In this document: positions 30,727 through 40,310 of the stretch, in pieces
How the letters are laid out: every line of letters starts with the position of its first letter
Numbering within the stretch: the first letter of the stretch is position 1
Origin: a virus
Reading direction: 5' to 3' (one strand)
DNA: 49,874 bases
IMG/VR virus record: IMGVR_UViG_3300044941_000019
Span: 1 to 49,874 of that record
The notes under the pieces: model-generated
Told to the model about the DNA's origin: nothing
The model's database searches: none
Seen by the model: only the letters and a program-made list of their open reading frames with translations
Translations under genes and position numbers: made by a program

Positions 30727-33260
30727 GTGGACCTCGTGAAAAATGAGTTTGTAATTCCAACGTACGGTTCAAAGATAGTATCGCCGCCACCACCGCCGCC
30801 GCCTGCATTAGTCGTGAGATCAGTTGCATTGACCGGTGTCCACGCTTGATTCTCAGTGTTCCAAGCCAAGAGATCATTATCTTGAAGCCCGGTAGTATTT
30901 TGCTCAAGGCCACCGAATTTCCGAATTCTGCTTTTATCATTAACATCGACGTGACGAAGAAGAGAATGATCTTCAACGATTTCTTTCATGTAGATTGGAT
31001 TATAGCGCCGTCGATTCGTGCTGCACGGATTCAACGGTCGTGTGAAAGATTTCACAGTCCAGTAATTGGGATTTTCTACGTTTGAACCCATTGCACTTGC
31101 TAATTGGACACTCAATCCGATCGTTTTCTCTAAGATGTTGTATCTTGAGCCTTTGACCAAGCCTCTGACAACACCTGTCATTGAGGTTCTTGAACCAAAT
31201 AGACTGTTGGTGTCAATTGAAACTGAATCACTGATGTCAAGGCGAAGATACTCAATGTCAGTCGTTACATCGAGTTCGCGCCACGGGTAGGCTCGTCTGA
31301 ATGCCCAGAATTCAGCTGACGCTTCAACACATTTCAGGTTATTGAATATCCAGAACGAATCTCGGGCTTCCTTGATTCCAAACTCTTCATCGTTGCGATA
31401 GAGTGTGACACTCCGTTCTTGACGATCACGGCTCAACTGATAAGTGTAAGTGTATGCTGTAACGATATCAGTCAACGGTGTGAATGTCAAATTGTACGAT
31501 TGACTCAATGTTCTGCTATCTTTGATTTCAACGGGTGAAGATGGAACTTTGCTCAAATAATTGATTTCAATAGTATTACCATGAACAGACAAGACGCAAC
31601 GCGTCTGATATGCGATGTCTGCAATGAGTTCAAACAGGCCGATTGATTCATATATTGCAAAGCCGCAAGGGTAGTTGGCTACGTCAATCGCTGCTTGAGT
31701 GAATGAAGATCCAACATTGTAGCTGCTCCAGTTCTCAATGATATGTTTGATTATTGCAACTGGATTACCCCACGGTTCATTGGGATTGATTGTTCCATCA
31801 ATCGTGCTCACTTCAGTTGTCGAGCGAAGCGAGACATACAGCTGATCGCTGTACAAACTATTGAAATCAGAAATAGGGATTTGGCATTCAAGAAACAAAC
31901 AATTGATATTCTGAGATTCAAAACGCTTAGGTAAATAGTAAGTATTGAACACAGATTCAAACGGCACTTCTTCAAGTCGATTTGTTTGTGAATGATTGGA
32001 TTGGACACTCACGATTCTAGCTGGTCTAAATGGCGTATCTTCATTCAACAAATCACTGACCAAGTAGACTTCAGGGTAAAGACCAAGAAGCCGAGTTACA
32101 TCCCACACTCGGACCTCGGCACCCGGTTCAATGACAATCTGATTGGATTCAGCGTAACGATCGTACGTTTGAAAGTTGTCATCAGGTGCAAATGCTCGAA
32201 CTTCGATTATCGGTGACGTATTGAAGATAAGCAGCTTCGTTCTCTTCGTTACAGTACCGAATTGACCACCGGGAAATGCTCCTGTGTAAGTTTCGCGAGT
32301 GGTCCATGGGACATTGAACCAGCATTTACGCCCCTCTTGACGGACGCAAGTAGCAAACATGTTCGCTTGATTGATCGCACACATGTTACCAACAAGGTTA
32401 AATCCATCGCGAGCAAGCCACAGGACGTATGGATTATTATAATCAGGGTCATCAGTTGGTCGTGTCCCAGTTCCAATCGCTGTAAGATACTTACGCGGAT
32501 TGATGTTCGTAATAGCATATCTGTGTCGATTATCAATGAGCCCACTGTAATTGACATAGATGATGCGACCCTCGATCTCAAGTGCAGTGACAGTCGCTGG
32601 ATCTTTGCCTAAGATGAACACTTCATCATTATCAAGATCAATGAATGTGCTATTTACTGGGTCTGGGAATTGGACCCAAGGGTTGTTAATTATCAACCGA
32701 GAAGCAAGTCGAGCAATGTACTGCTGCGTTAGCTTCAATGGTTCCATTTTCACCACAGCACCGTAGCAAATGGGAATAGTGGAATTCAGCATCTTATCGA
32801 CATCAATATTCGGGTAAGTGGCTAAGAACTCATTGAGTCTAGATTGAGTGAGTATAGTTCCGACTTTCAGGTTCTTTGCTTTGGATACGATATCGAAAGA
32901 GAAGATTCCAGTTGCTTCTTCCCATCGAATCGGACCTTCAGCAACACCTTCATACAAGAGTGCAGTGTTTTCTGATTTCTCAAAAGCTTGAATCAATCTG
33001 CAGATTCGACCCTCAAGACCTTGCTGCTCGGCTCTGGTTCTTTCTTCACCACGCGGGTCACTGATTGAAACACTCGCAGTTGCAATCTGAGATAGCCCAA
33101 AAGCGGATTGCACACTGGTCAAATCATTGATTTCAAGCAATCTATCTTTGATCGTGTAACGCCTTACATCATTATTGGCCCACACGATTTCCAAGATGAT
33201 ATAAGGCTCTGAAGCATATTGCTGATTCAATTGAGGTTGAATAGCTGTTAGATTCTTCAA
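30723..33260 (-). CDS. Tail hub/central fibre-like protein
   Basis: This 845-residue protein begins with a beta-rich region (YIILEIVWANNDVRRYTIKD) and contains a segment like phage tail hub proteins, where an adhesin-type domain (IGLFELIADIAYQTRCVLSV and IEINYLSKVPSSPVEIKD) is followed by a beta domain. Near the C-terminus GLQDNDLLAWNTENQAWTPV is the short repeat seen in fibre-type proteins, and a run of seven glycines precedes the last 20 residues. Position after the tape measure supports a tail-tip role. Hub assignment moderate. Confidence 0.7.
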   Translation of the reverse strand: MKNLTAIQPQLNQQYASEPYIILEIVWANNDVRRYTIKDRLLEINDLTSVQSAFGLSQIATASVSISDPRGEERTRAEQQGLEGRICRLIQAFEKSENTALLYEGVAEGPIRWEEATGIFSFDIVSKAKNLKVGTILTQSRLNEFLATYPNIDVDKMLNSTIPICYGAVVKMEPLKLTQQYIARLASRLIINNPWVQFPDPVNSTFIDLDNDEVFILGKDPATVTALEIEGRIIYVNYSGLIDNRHRYAITNINPRKYLTAIGTGTRPTDDPDYNNPYVLWLARDGFNLVGNMCAINQANMFATCVRQEGRKCWFNVPWTTRETYTGAFPGGQFGTVTKRTKLLIFNTSPIIEVRAFAPDDNFQTYDRYAESNQIVIEPGAEVRVWDVTRLLGLYPEVYLVSDLLNEDTPFRPARIVSVQSNHSQTNRLEEVPFESVFNTYYLPKRFESQNINCLFLECQIPISDFNSLYSDQLYVSLRSTTEVSTIDGTINPNEPWGNPVAIIKHIIENWSSYNVGSSFTQAAIDVANYPCGFAIYESIGLFELIADIAYQTRCVLSVHGNTIEINYLSKVPSSPVEIKDSRTLSQSYNLTFTPLTDIVTAYTYTYQLSRDRQERSVTLYRNDEEFGIKEARDSFWIFNNLKCVEASAEFWAFRRAYPWRELDVTTDIEYLRLDISDSVSIDTNSLFGSRTSMTGVVRGLVKGSRYNILEKTIGLSVQLASAMGSNVENPNYWTVKSFTRPLNPCSTNRRRYNPIYMKEIVEDHSLLRHVDVNDKSRIRKFGGLEQNTTGLQDNDLLAWNTENQAWTPVNATDLTTNAGGGGGGGDTIFEPYVGITNSFFTRST

Positions 33261-34090
33261 GGAGTGTTACCTCGTTTCAATGGGTTCAGCTTCCGACCTT
33301 GGAAGTTGAGAGTAAGCATCTGATGAGTTCTACTTGCATTAATGACTTGAACCAAATCATCAAGAAGCACAACTAGGTAAGTTGTATCGCCAACTACTAG
33401 TCGAATTTGCTCAAAGTAGATCAATCCAATGAGATTTGTCACATCATTGCAAGTCGGAATCTTCCAAGATAGACTTATGTTGTAAGAAATATCTTCTCCA
33501 TCAAACGTAGTGATGAATGTCTTGATTCGACCGGTCATCATGGTTTGAATTTGAGGCTCGATGTTCGGTTTCAATCTGTTACCTAGATCGTAGCCTCGTG
33601 TTGTAAGCGATCGAATCAAATCATTGCCATTGATTGGATTAGATGGATTATAGGGCGAGCTATTCACGATAGTGATTATTTCATCCAAACTGGGATTATT
33701 GTAGTTGGGATTCGGATTGTTGTCCATGAAGATAACTTCATCAGATGAGCGACCGGTTCTATCTCCGATAACAACTGGTACAGGGATAAGCAAGTTACCA
33801 GTGAAATTAGGTGGCCGGTAGATTGTTCCAACAGGCTGTGGAACAGGTATCGTGACCGTCCCAGCAAACTCAATGTTTCGAGCAAGCGAGCCATTGATGT
33901 ACCCAGGTACAATCAAGATGAAGTTGTTCGGGTTAGATGCTAGATCGAAATTCGGGGATTTCAAGTTTCTCGTTGTTATGAGTCTAGGCATTTCAATTTC
34001 TGCATCAAACTCATAAGGGAGTATATCATCATATAATTGCACATCTTCATCATCAACAAGGGAGTCGTTGGTATCGTCAACTAGGATCAT
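33257..34090 (-). CDS. Uncharacterised tail protein
   Basis: A protein of about 277 residues between the tail hub-like gene and the tape measure block. I chose ATG 34090 (GGAA 6 nt upstream) over the TTG 12 nt earlier. It opens with a strongly acidic, low-complexity stretch (DDTNDSLVDDEDVQLYDD), then proline/valine-rich beta segments (VTIPVPQPVGTIYRPPN). No family recognised; a tail structural protein is inferred from position. Confidence 0.6.
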   Translation of the reverse strand: MILVDDTNDSLVDDEDVQLYDDILPYEFDAEIEMPRLITTRNLKSPNFDLASNPNNFILIVPGYINGSLARNIEFAGTVTIPVPQPVGTIYRPPNFTGNLLIPVPVVIGDRTGRSSDEVIFMDNNPNPNYNNPSLDEIITIVNSSPYNPSNPINGNDLIRSLTTRGYDLGNRLKPNIEPQIQTMMTGRIKTFITTFDGEDISYNISLSWKIPTCNDVTNLIGLIYFEQIRLVVGDTTYLVVLLDDLVQVINASRTHQMLTLNFQGRKLNPLKRGNTP

Positions 34091-34463
34091 CGGTGTTTCC
34101 AATGGGTAGAATGATTTGAAGACCGCACGTCCAGAGTTCCTTTTCTTCAGCCAAATCAGTGATTTTCAAGATCCCGGTTACATTCGTGGGGATAAATCCC
34201 GCTGGGTCGTTACTGGTGATCGTCACGGGGAGCCCGTTTGCTCGTCTCAAGAAATCATCAAACTGATCAATCAAAGCCGGGCATTTGAAGATACGAATAA
34301 TTACATCGTAGAGAATTTTGTCAGGCCAGTCACTTTGGTATCGAGACGGTAGAGCTGAATCGATCTTCACCGTCAAGTGGGGCGTATCAATACTCATTTG
34401 ATCGCCCCACTCTGGGTTTCTGAGTGTTACTGACCCAACTGAAGGTTGGGTGAAGGTAATCAC
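34077..34463 (-). CDS. Minor tail protein, tape-measure neighbour
   Basis: This 128-residue protein starts with GTG as GTGA on the tape measure stop. A beta-rich sequence (TFTQPSVGSVTLRNPEWGD, then KIDSALPSRYQSDWPDKI) with a C-terminal strand pair is similar in size and position to the minor tail proteins that follow tape measures in many long-tailed phages. No specific family matched. Confidence 0.6.
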   Translation of the reverse strand: MITFTQPSVGSVTLRNPEWGDQMSIDTPHLTVKIDSALPSRYQSDWPDKILYDVIIRIFKCPALIDQFDDFLRRANGLPVTITSNDPAGFIPTNVTGILKITDLAEEKELWTCGLQIILPIGNTDDPS

Positions 34464-37400
34464 AATCTAGCAACTCCACGTTGCAATTGAGTCCGAATCC
34501 GTGATGTCACGAAATCCGCAAGCTCTTCTTTGCTGCCTGAATACCCACGAGCATCAATATTAAGATCACCGAACGTGAAGTTCGAACCTGAGTTCGTATC
34601 ATTACGACGGGGTTGCAAACCGTAGTTCATCGTTGTGAGTTGAGAGAACCATTTCTGGCTGGGTCCGCTTCTTACAACGAACTCACCGGGTGTGAGCCAA
34701 GCGGGAACTGTATCGCTATGAGCAACACGACCGCCTGTTGCATACCCGCGACCAGTTGGTGGACCATTCACTTTCTCAACGAGCGTTGCAACCACAGTTC
34801 CAAACTGGTCAACAGCAGCTTGGAACTTCTCAGTTGGGTCACCATACTCACGGATGAACTCTAGCTTTTGGCGCTCAACTTCTTTAATCTGATCACGGAG
34901 TTGAGATTCACGCTCCGGGCTTCCATCTTTGATGAACGCTTGAATCGCAGCCCGCATGTTTTTCAGATTTTCGATCTCAGCCGCTGTGTCTCTCTGACTG
35001 ATTGACAATGTGCTTGGGTCAGGTAGAATGTCGATCAGGCGACTTATAGCATCAATCGCACGAACGAGTTCAGATTTTTGAATATCTTGAAGCGGGCGAT
35101 CTGTCAAATTCACTGAACCCAATATTCTGAATAGATCAATGAGTTCTCGATTATCAACCCCTTGAATCTTCACGCCAGCGTACTTAGAAACAGCCTTTTC
35201 CAGTTCCGATCTTTCAGTAACCTTATCACCACCAATATGGCCTTCACCAACCAATCTAGCCACATCGTTCAATCGGAAAATATCTTGACGCTTCTTCAAT
35301 TCAAGAGCAGCGCGCTCGAACCCTTGATTAACAGCCGTAATTTGAGCAAGTTCATCTTGAATCGCTTTCTTTCGATCTTCAAAGACTTGACGTTGCGCAT
35401 TAGCTTCATTTTGAACAGCTTCAAGACGCAATTGAATGAGTTCGCGTTCCCGCATCTCTCGGAAGTTGAGCTGCGCTCTTTCGAGTTCAGCAATCCGAGT
35501 CTTACCTTCAGCTTCGATTCTATTGAGTCTATCTTGATAGTAGACTCGCTCCGAAGGGTTGAGGTTCTCATTGAAGATATTAGCAGCCTCTGCGTATCGA
35601 GCTGCATACATTTCGCGAGTGGCTTCAATCAGACGTTGAGCGTTCTCTTCTTGCTTCTTGAACTCTTGATCAATGATGCGTTCCTTAATTGCCTGACGTT
35701 CAAGTTCAAGCTCTCGAACACGGGCCTTATCTTTCTGGAACAGGGCTTCATCAATGCGGTTCTGATTTTCCAGCAGTTCAGATGTGTCAAAGATATCTTT
35801 GTCACGCTTCTGGAACGCCTTCATACTGTCAGTCAGTTCATTGATCTGACGAACACGTTCCTCGCGAATCTCCAACTCACGCTGCTGAGCCCGAAGATCG
35901 GCTTTCTGCTGCTCAAGAAGGCGCTGTCTGATCTGATACTCTTCCAACCGGTATCGAGCAAACGTTCTCTGAATATCGACGGCCTGTTGATCAATTTCGG
36001 AACGCCGACGAGCGGTTTGAAGCCCATCATATTCACTCTTGAGCTTCGATTGTTCAATTTCGTAGAGACGAAGTTGTGCAATGATTTTATTGCGGGTTTC
36101 ACCACGAGAACTTTGCAATCTCTGCGATTGAGTTGCAATCCGAGCTTGCAGCTTCTCAATCTTCTCAAGAATCACGGCTTGTTGGCGAGTAGGTCTATTG
36201 ATATCTGTGTTACGCATTTCGCGGAACAAAGATGCCAACCGCTTACTTAGCTCGTCAATTTCTCGACTATAGTAAGTAAGCTGCTCGACGTTCGTTGATT
36301 TGCGTCGAGCTTCAGCCAATTGAGCAAGTCGCTTCTGAATCAGATCAATCTGCTCTTTGGCACTCGCTCCTTCAAGATTCCAATTGAAGATCGTAGAACC
36401 GGTATCATTATGCAATTCAAACATTCGATTGATGTTGCTGCGGATATCTTGAGACATCTTGGTGATGATGTGGCGGGTACTTTCCGCAAGCTTCTTAACA
36501 CGGTCCGACACGGAATCCATGTTTTCACCAATTGTCTTGAACAGCTCGGTTTCTAGCTTCTTGCGCTCATTGATTTCACCACGAATGATTCCAATGATTC
36601 GTGAGCTACGCTGATTGTAGAGATTGAACTCGCGAGTGAACTGAGCTTCAAGGTTCTGAAGTTCATTACGGAGGCTTCGCTCTTTCGCAAGATTTGCTTC
36701 TTCAACGAGCTGAATCTGCTCAGAATACTTCTGATTGATCGAATCGAGGCTCCGGCCGTAGGCTCCACTTGCTGAAATCAGCAGAGTCAGTGCTACAGTA
36801 GCTGCTGCAAATGTCGCGCCGAATGGGTTACTAAGAAAGAACGCTTTCATAGCAGCAAACCCGCGATTCAATGCAGCAACTGCTAGTGTAGTGTTGGTTA
36901 TTTGAGCTCTTAGGGCCAAAAATGCAGCATTCGCAGCCATTGTGATTCTGACAAGACCTGCTAGACCAGCAGCACCGATCATCGCCTTAATAGTTGCTAC
37001 AAACAACTGAGATGCAGGAGTCAGTAGCTTGAATTCATTAGTCAAAAGGCTGAAGACTTTGAGCATCTCACGCCCTGCTTCTACTCTGAAGTAGTTTGCA
37101 GCACGCTCCCGTTCTTGATCGAACTTCTTACCGATGTTGTCAAGAGCGATTTCAGTTGCTCGTTCATAATATTCAGTAGAGTCAATGGTTTGTTGCAAGA
37201 TAGATTCATAATCTTCCATACCCTTACCTTGAAGAAGCAATGCAAGGTTCAGGCCGCGAATATCAGGGAACAGCTTGGCAAGTTGCGTCTGGGAACCCTT
37301 GGTATATTCACCAAGCATTCTAATGACGTTCGCAGCACCGAACAATTGAACAGCTGCTTCACCAGACTCTACACCGATTTCTTTGAAAAACTCTTTCATT

Positions 37401-38896
37401 TCGTCAGTGGGCTTAATCAGCTTATTCAAGACACCGCGAATCTGGGTGGCTGCTTCAGAGAACTTAATGCCTCGGACCGTTGCAAGCGAGATCAAGGAGT
37501 TCAGTTCATGCATATTGACACCGAGTTCGGCCGCAGGGACCGAGATACGACCGATACTGTCAGCGAACTCTTCAGCTCGAACACGACCGAGTTCAATCGT
37601 CTTGAACGTACTTGCAGCTATCTGATCAACATCTCGCAGTGACGTTCCATACGCATTCATATAAGATGAGAGCAAGTTGACTGATTTCGCTGTAGTCGTT
37701 TGAGACGTGATTGCAAACTGCGCTACTTCAGTTCCAAAGATGCGGAAATCTTCAGTTGTCTTAATCACTTGGTTTGACAGAGCTTCATACGCACCTTCAA
37801 CAGTGTCAAACAAATCAAGACCGAAAGCAGAGCTGATATCACGGGCTGCTTTGACCCAAGCCTTCGTTGATTCAGTGTTTCCAAATGCAGATTGCGAGAT
37901 CGTCTGAATCTCAGCCAGTGCTTTCTCCAACTTGACCGCTTCATGTACCGACCGTTGCAGTTGCTGTTCAAAGAAGTACATTACGCGATACAACTGGTGA
38001 ATGGCTGCAACACGAGCCAGCGTCTGCCATTGGAAGATCACTTCAACGATACGCTGTTTTGTGCGCTCCAATGCCGCTTGCATTCGCTTCTCATTTTCAA
38101 TCGCACGCTTCAGTTCATTAGAATATGCAGATGCTTGCTGTGCAAGTGTCTGCTTCGAGTGAACCGAGGTTACCTTGCCACCGGTGCGTTGAATCAAAGC
38201 CGCCGCATTAGCATTGAACTCCTGATCATCTGCTTCTTTGAACGTGAGTTCAATTTCTTTGCGACGTTTCATGTTCGCTTCTTTGCGAACACGTTCCATC
38301 TCCTTATTGTGACGAACCGCACGAGCAACACTTTCACGATACTGTTGCTCTTCTTGACTCGATACCCACTTGTAAAGCTCTCGAATCCCCTGTTCCTTTG
38401 TCTTGAGTCGAGCTTTTTCTCGCTTCTGCTCTTCTTTCATCTCTTTGTCGAGACGACGTTGCTCTTCTCGTTGTTGCTTATCTTCTAATGCAAAGGTTTG
38501 GCGGATTTCAAGTTCGCGGGCTTTGTTCTTACGCGCACGAGCAGCTTCGGCTTCTTTGGCTGCGCGGTCCAGAGCTTTCTGCTGGTCCTTATAGGCTTTT
38601 TCTTCAGCTTTTCTCGCTGCTGCTGCATCTTTGGCATCGTTACCTACTTGGCGATAGGTTTCACTTAGCTTCACAAGAGCTGTAGCAGTCTGTCTGTACA
38701 CTGTAGTGAGTTCAGTTTCATTATCAATGAGCTTGCGAACCGTGATTAAGTGATCATCATTTTCTTTATTGATTTTCGATGTTATTGCTTTCAGCTTCTC
38801 ACTTGCAGCAACAGCACCCAACATGTTTTGTGTAAAAGCATTCAAGCTCTTAGTGATTGTATCTGATACTAAGTCGATTTGGAAAAATTCAGCCAC
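34460..38896 (-). CDS. Tape measure protein
   Basis: This 1,478-residue protein, the largest of the window, sets tail length. Residues about 100-230 are highly charged coiled coil (RKAEEKAYKDQQKALDRAAK type). A central domain of about 300 residues (EIQTISQSAFGNTES to the region of FPDIRGLNLALL) matches the TP901-type phage tape measure family. Hydrophobic segments follow (LFVATIKAMIGAAGLAGL and FGATFAAATVALTLLIS). The C-terminus contains ATGGRVAHSDTVPAWLTPGE, the motif at the end of many tape measures. At about 0.15 nm per residue it implies a tail near 220 nm. Start is GTG with AGGAG 6 nt upstream. Confidence 0.95.
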   Translation of the reverse strand: MAEFFQIDLVSDTITKSLNAFTQNMLGAVAASEKLKAITSKINKENDDHLITVRKLIDNETELTTVYRQTATALVKLSETYRQVGNDAKDAAAARKAEEKAYKDQQKALDRAAKEAEAARARKNKARELEIRQTFALEDKQQREEQRRLDKEMKEEQKREKARLKTKEQGIRELYKWVSSQEEQQYRESVARAVRHNKEMERVRKEANMKRRKEIELTFKEADDQEFNANAAALIQRTGGKVTSVHSKQTLAQQASAYSNELKRAIENEKRMQAALERTKQRIVEVIFQWQTLARVAAIHQLYRVMYFFEQQLQRSVHEAVKLEKALAEIQTISQSAFGNTESTKAWVKAARDISSAFGLDLFDTVEGAYEALSNQVIKTTEDFRIFGTEVAQFAITSQTTTAKSVNLLSSYMNAYGTSLRDVDQIAASTFKTIELGRVRAEEFADSIGRISVPAAELGVNMHELNSLISLATVRGIKFSEAATQIRGVLNKLIKPTDEMKEFFKEIGVESGEAAVQLFGAANVIRMLGEYTKGSQTQLAKLFPDIRGLNLALLLQGKGMEDYESILQQTIDSTEYYERATEIALDNIGKKFDQERERAANYFRVEAGREMLKVFSLLTNEFKLLTPASQLFVATIKAMIGAAGLAGLVRITMAANAAFLALRAQITNTTLAVAALNRGFAAMKAFFLSNPFGATFAAATVALTLLISASGAYGRSLDSINQKYSEQIQLVEEANLAKERSLRNELQNLEAQFTREFNLYNQRSSRIIGIIRGEINERKKLETELFKTIGENMDSVSDRVKKLAESTRHIITKMSQDIRSNINRMFELHNDTGSTIFNWNLEGASAKEQIDLIQKRLAQLAEARRKSTNVEQLTYYSREIDELSKRLASLFREMRNTDINRPTRQQAVILEKIEKLQARIATQSQRLQSSRGETRNKIIAQLRLYEIEQSKLKSEYDGLQTARRRSEIDQQAVDIQRTFARYRLEEYQIRQRLLEQQKADLRAQQRELEIREERVRQINELTDSMKAFQKRDKDIFDTSELLENQNRIDEALFQKDKARVRELELERQAIKERIIDQEFKKQEENAQRLIEATREMYAARYAEAANIFNENLNPSERVYYQDRLNRIEAEGKTRIAELERAQLNFREMRERELIQLRLEAVQNEANAQRQVFEDRKKAIQDELAQITAVNQGFERAALELKKRQDIFRLNDVARLVGEGHIGGDKVTERSELEKAVSKYAGVKIQGVDNRELIDLFRILGSVNLTDRPLQDIQKSELVRAIDAISRLIDILPDPSTLSISQRDTAAEIENLKNMRAAIQAFIKDGSPERESQLRDQIKEVERQKLEFIREYGDPTEKFQAAVDQFGTVVATLVEKVNGPPTGRGYATGGRVAHSDTVPAWLTPGEFVVRSGPSQKWFSQLTTMNYGLQPRRNDTNSGSNFTFGDLNIDARGYSGSKEELADFVTSRIRTQLQRGVARL

Positions 38897-38910
38897 GGAG
38901 GTCTCCTTTC

Positions 38911-39528
38911 TTAGATGTCCTCAAGCGGTTCACCGTCGATGTCAATGAGTTTTGCACTTTTCAAATTACCGCGCATGAATTGCGAGATAATTCGATTCAC
39001 ACTGACATACTTAGTTGCATTTGATTCAATGAAAGCAAGCATTGCATCACCACCTCGTTGAACAGATTGAAACATGTATCTAGAAGGTACGGCATACCCG
39101 TTATCATTCAGATAATGCTGGAAAACCACGATTTGGAACTTAAAGAACATCTTGACTCGCTTATTTGTCCCAAAGTCAAAATCGAAGGCCTCCTGCCCTA
39201 GGAGACGACCGTGTGCTTTGCTCTTATGCCCAGTTATATTCTTAAAAGGACCGTATGGGTTATACTTATTGAACTTAGGTTCATTAGCTTGAGTAAGGTA
39301 TTGAGCAATTTCTTGGCCTAGTCGTAGCTTCTTAGCCAGTGGGTCTAGACTCGCCATTGACATACCAGTGTCGATACCTTCGCTAAGATGGAAAGCTGCC
39401 ACTCTAACAAACTCACGCATCCCAGCTTTGAACAAGCGTGTAATATCGTTATGAACGGTTTTGCTGACATTCTCCAGTGCCTTAGCATTGTTTCGATTCA
39501 AGACGCAATTGAACTTCAAGACACCCAT
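38911..39528 (-). CDS. Uncharacterised tail protein
   Basis: A 205-residue basic protein between chaperone and tape measure. AAGGAGG stands 5 nt before the ATG, the strongest ribosome binding site in the late operon. Helical N-terminal part (NRNNAKALENVSKTVHNDI, REFVRVAAFHLSEG). No homology recognised by eye. It is preceded by a hairpin (39548-39575), so it may be transcribed at a lower level than the tail tube gene. Confidence 0.6.
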   Translation of the reverse strand: MGVLKFNCVLNRNNAKALENVSKTVHNDITRLFKAGMREFVRVAAFHLSEGIDTGMSMASLDPLAKKLRLGQEIAQYLTQANEPKFNKYNPYGPFKNITGHKSKAHGRLLGQEAFDFDFGTNKRVKMFFKFQIVVFQHYLNDNGYAVPSRYMFQSVQRGGDAMLAFIESNATKYVSVNRIISQFMRGNLKSAKLIDIDGEPLEDI

Positions 39529-39547
39529 TGAAACCTCCTTGAAGAGA

Positions 39548-39575
39548 AATAGCCGGGAGCAAAGTCCCGGCTATT
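39548..39575 (-). terminator. Hairpin between tail chaperone and tape-measure genes
   Basis: AATAGCCGGGA (39548-39558) and TCCCGGCTATT (39565-39575) form an 11-bp perfect stem with a 6-nt loop, followed on the minus strand by a weakly T-rich TCTCTTC. It overlaps the stop of the -1 frame extension. It could be an attenuating terminator or RNA-processing site that keeps tape measure expression below that of the tail tube. Confidence 0.5.
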
Positions 39576-40253
39576 TTAGTGTACAGCCGAGTGCGGTGTA
39601 CAGCATTTCTTGTTCTTGTTGCTCTTCGTAGCAGCGAATCCGATCATACGCCAAAAGGTATGCTTGTGTTTGAACGTCGATCAAATCCCACTCAGATGCT
39701 GCATTAGGTGGAATGATCTTGAATCGTTCACAAGCGCGCCAAATGGAATATTCGCTGGTTCGATATGGCGGCAGCTTCGTTCTTAAGACTGAGCCGCTGC
39801 CTTCCCAGCTAAAAAAGCGTCAGTCGCTTCTTTGATCTTCGCTTCGCTCAATTGATTCACGACCATCGTTTTGTTCACAATGAGGTTGATAATCAGCTCA
39901 GAGAATCCAGCTTTCTCAAGTTCACTTTCCCAATTCCGGTAAGTGGACGGGTCCGCAATGTTCACAGTTTCAAATTCCAAACCCGGAGTCGCCAGAAGAC
40001 CTTTCACAATCATGTAGCTAAGACGAGCTTCGCTATATGCTGTCAAAGCATCTTCATAAGATTTATCATCCTTTGCATCTTCAACACGCCCGTCAGCGTA
40101 GACTCGCTTCTGAGGTACAGGTCTCGGGCAAATTCGATCAAACTCTTCACGATCACTCTTCGTCAGTGGCTTAATATGGAACACAATGTCGGTTCCAGGA
40201 ACAGCCAGATATTCCATAAAAGTGAGGTCGAGACTGCGGTTTCCGATTTTCAT
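39571..40253 (-). CDS. Tail assembly chaperone, -1 frameshift product
   Basis: If ribosomes slip -1 at T-TTT-TTA (39810-39816), the 156-residue chaperone is joined after codon 148 to a 79-codon open frame ending at TAG 39571-39573, giving about 227 residues. The extension (LPPYRTSEYSIWRACERFK, then DLIDVQTQAYLLAYDRIRCY) resembles the second chaperone segment that phages make by the same slip, as in the lambda G/GT arrangement. It fills an otherwise empty 250-bp gap. A GGCAGC/GCTGCC stem lies just downstream of the slippery site. Confidence 0.75.
39783..40253 (-). CDS. Tail assembly chaperone, zero-frame product
   Basis: This 156-residue acidic, helical protein sits between the tail tube and tape measure genes, the standard place for the first tail chaperone. 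The C-terminal ATDAFLAGKAAAQS is encoded across the slippery sequence that makes the longer form. Middle segment DDKSYEDALTAYSEARLSYM fits a helical chaperone that coats the tape measure during tail assembly. No strong ribosome binding site before the ATG at 40253. Confidence 0.75.
   Translation of the reverse strand: MKIGNRSLDLTFMEYLAVPGTDIVFHIKPLTKSDREEFDRICPRPVPQKRVYADGRVEDAKDDKSYEDALTAYSEARLSYMIVKGLLATPGLEFETVNIADPSTYRNWESELEKAGFSELIINLIVNKTMVVNQLSEAKIKEATDAFLAGKAAAQS
39810..39816 (-). other. -1 ribosomal frameshift slippery site T-TTT-TTA
   Basis: The heptamer TTTTTTA is in the X-XXY-YYZ frame relative to the chaperone gene (codons ..GCT TTT TTA GCT). Its -1 frame is open for 79 codons. 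A candidate stimulating stem (GGCAGC and GCTGCC, about 20-nt loop) begins shortly downstream. Confidence 0.8.
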
Positions 40254-40276
40254 AACTGATCTTTCTTTGTGAGATA

Positions 40277-40306
40277 GACCTAGGCAGCGATTAGGCTGCC
40301 TAGGTC
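40277..40306 (-). terminator. Strong hairpin after the tail tube gene
   Basis: GACCTAGGCAGC (40277-40288) pairs perfectly with GCTGCCTAGGTC (40295-40306), a 12-bp stem and 6-nt loop, 4 nt past the end of the tail tube gene. There is no clear T-tract, so it may stabilise the tail tube mRNA or partly terminate. Confidence 0.5.
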
Positions 40307-40310
40307 GATG

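Noticed and set aside
35162-36250. Long plus-strand open frame opposite the tape measure
   Set aside because: It is the antisense of a coiled-coil region; Leu/Phe/Ser-rich composition is what antisense of Glu/Lys/Arg-rich coding gives.
38911-39528. Endolysin candidate
   Set aside because: No catalytic motif of lysozyme, amidase, peptidase or transglycosylase families could be seen in it or in any other late gene.
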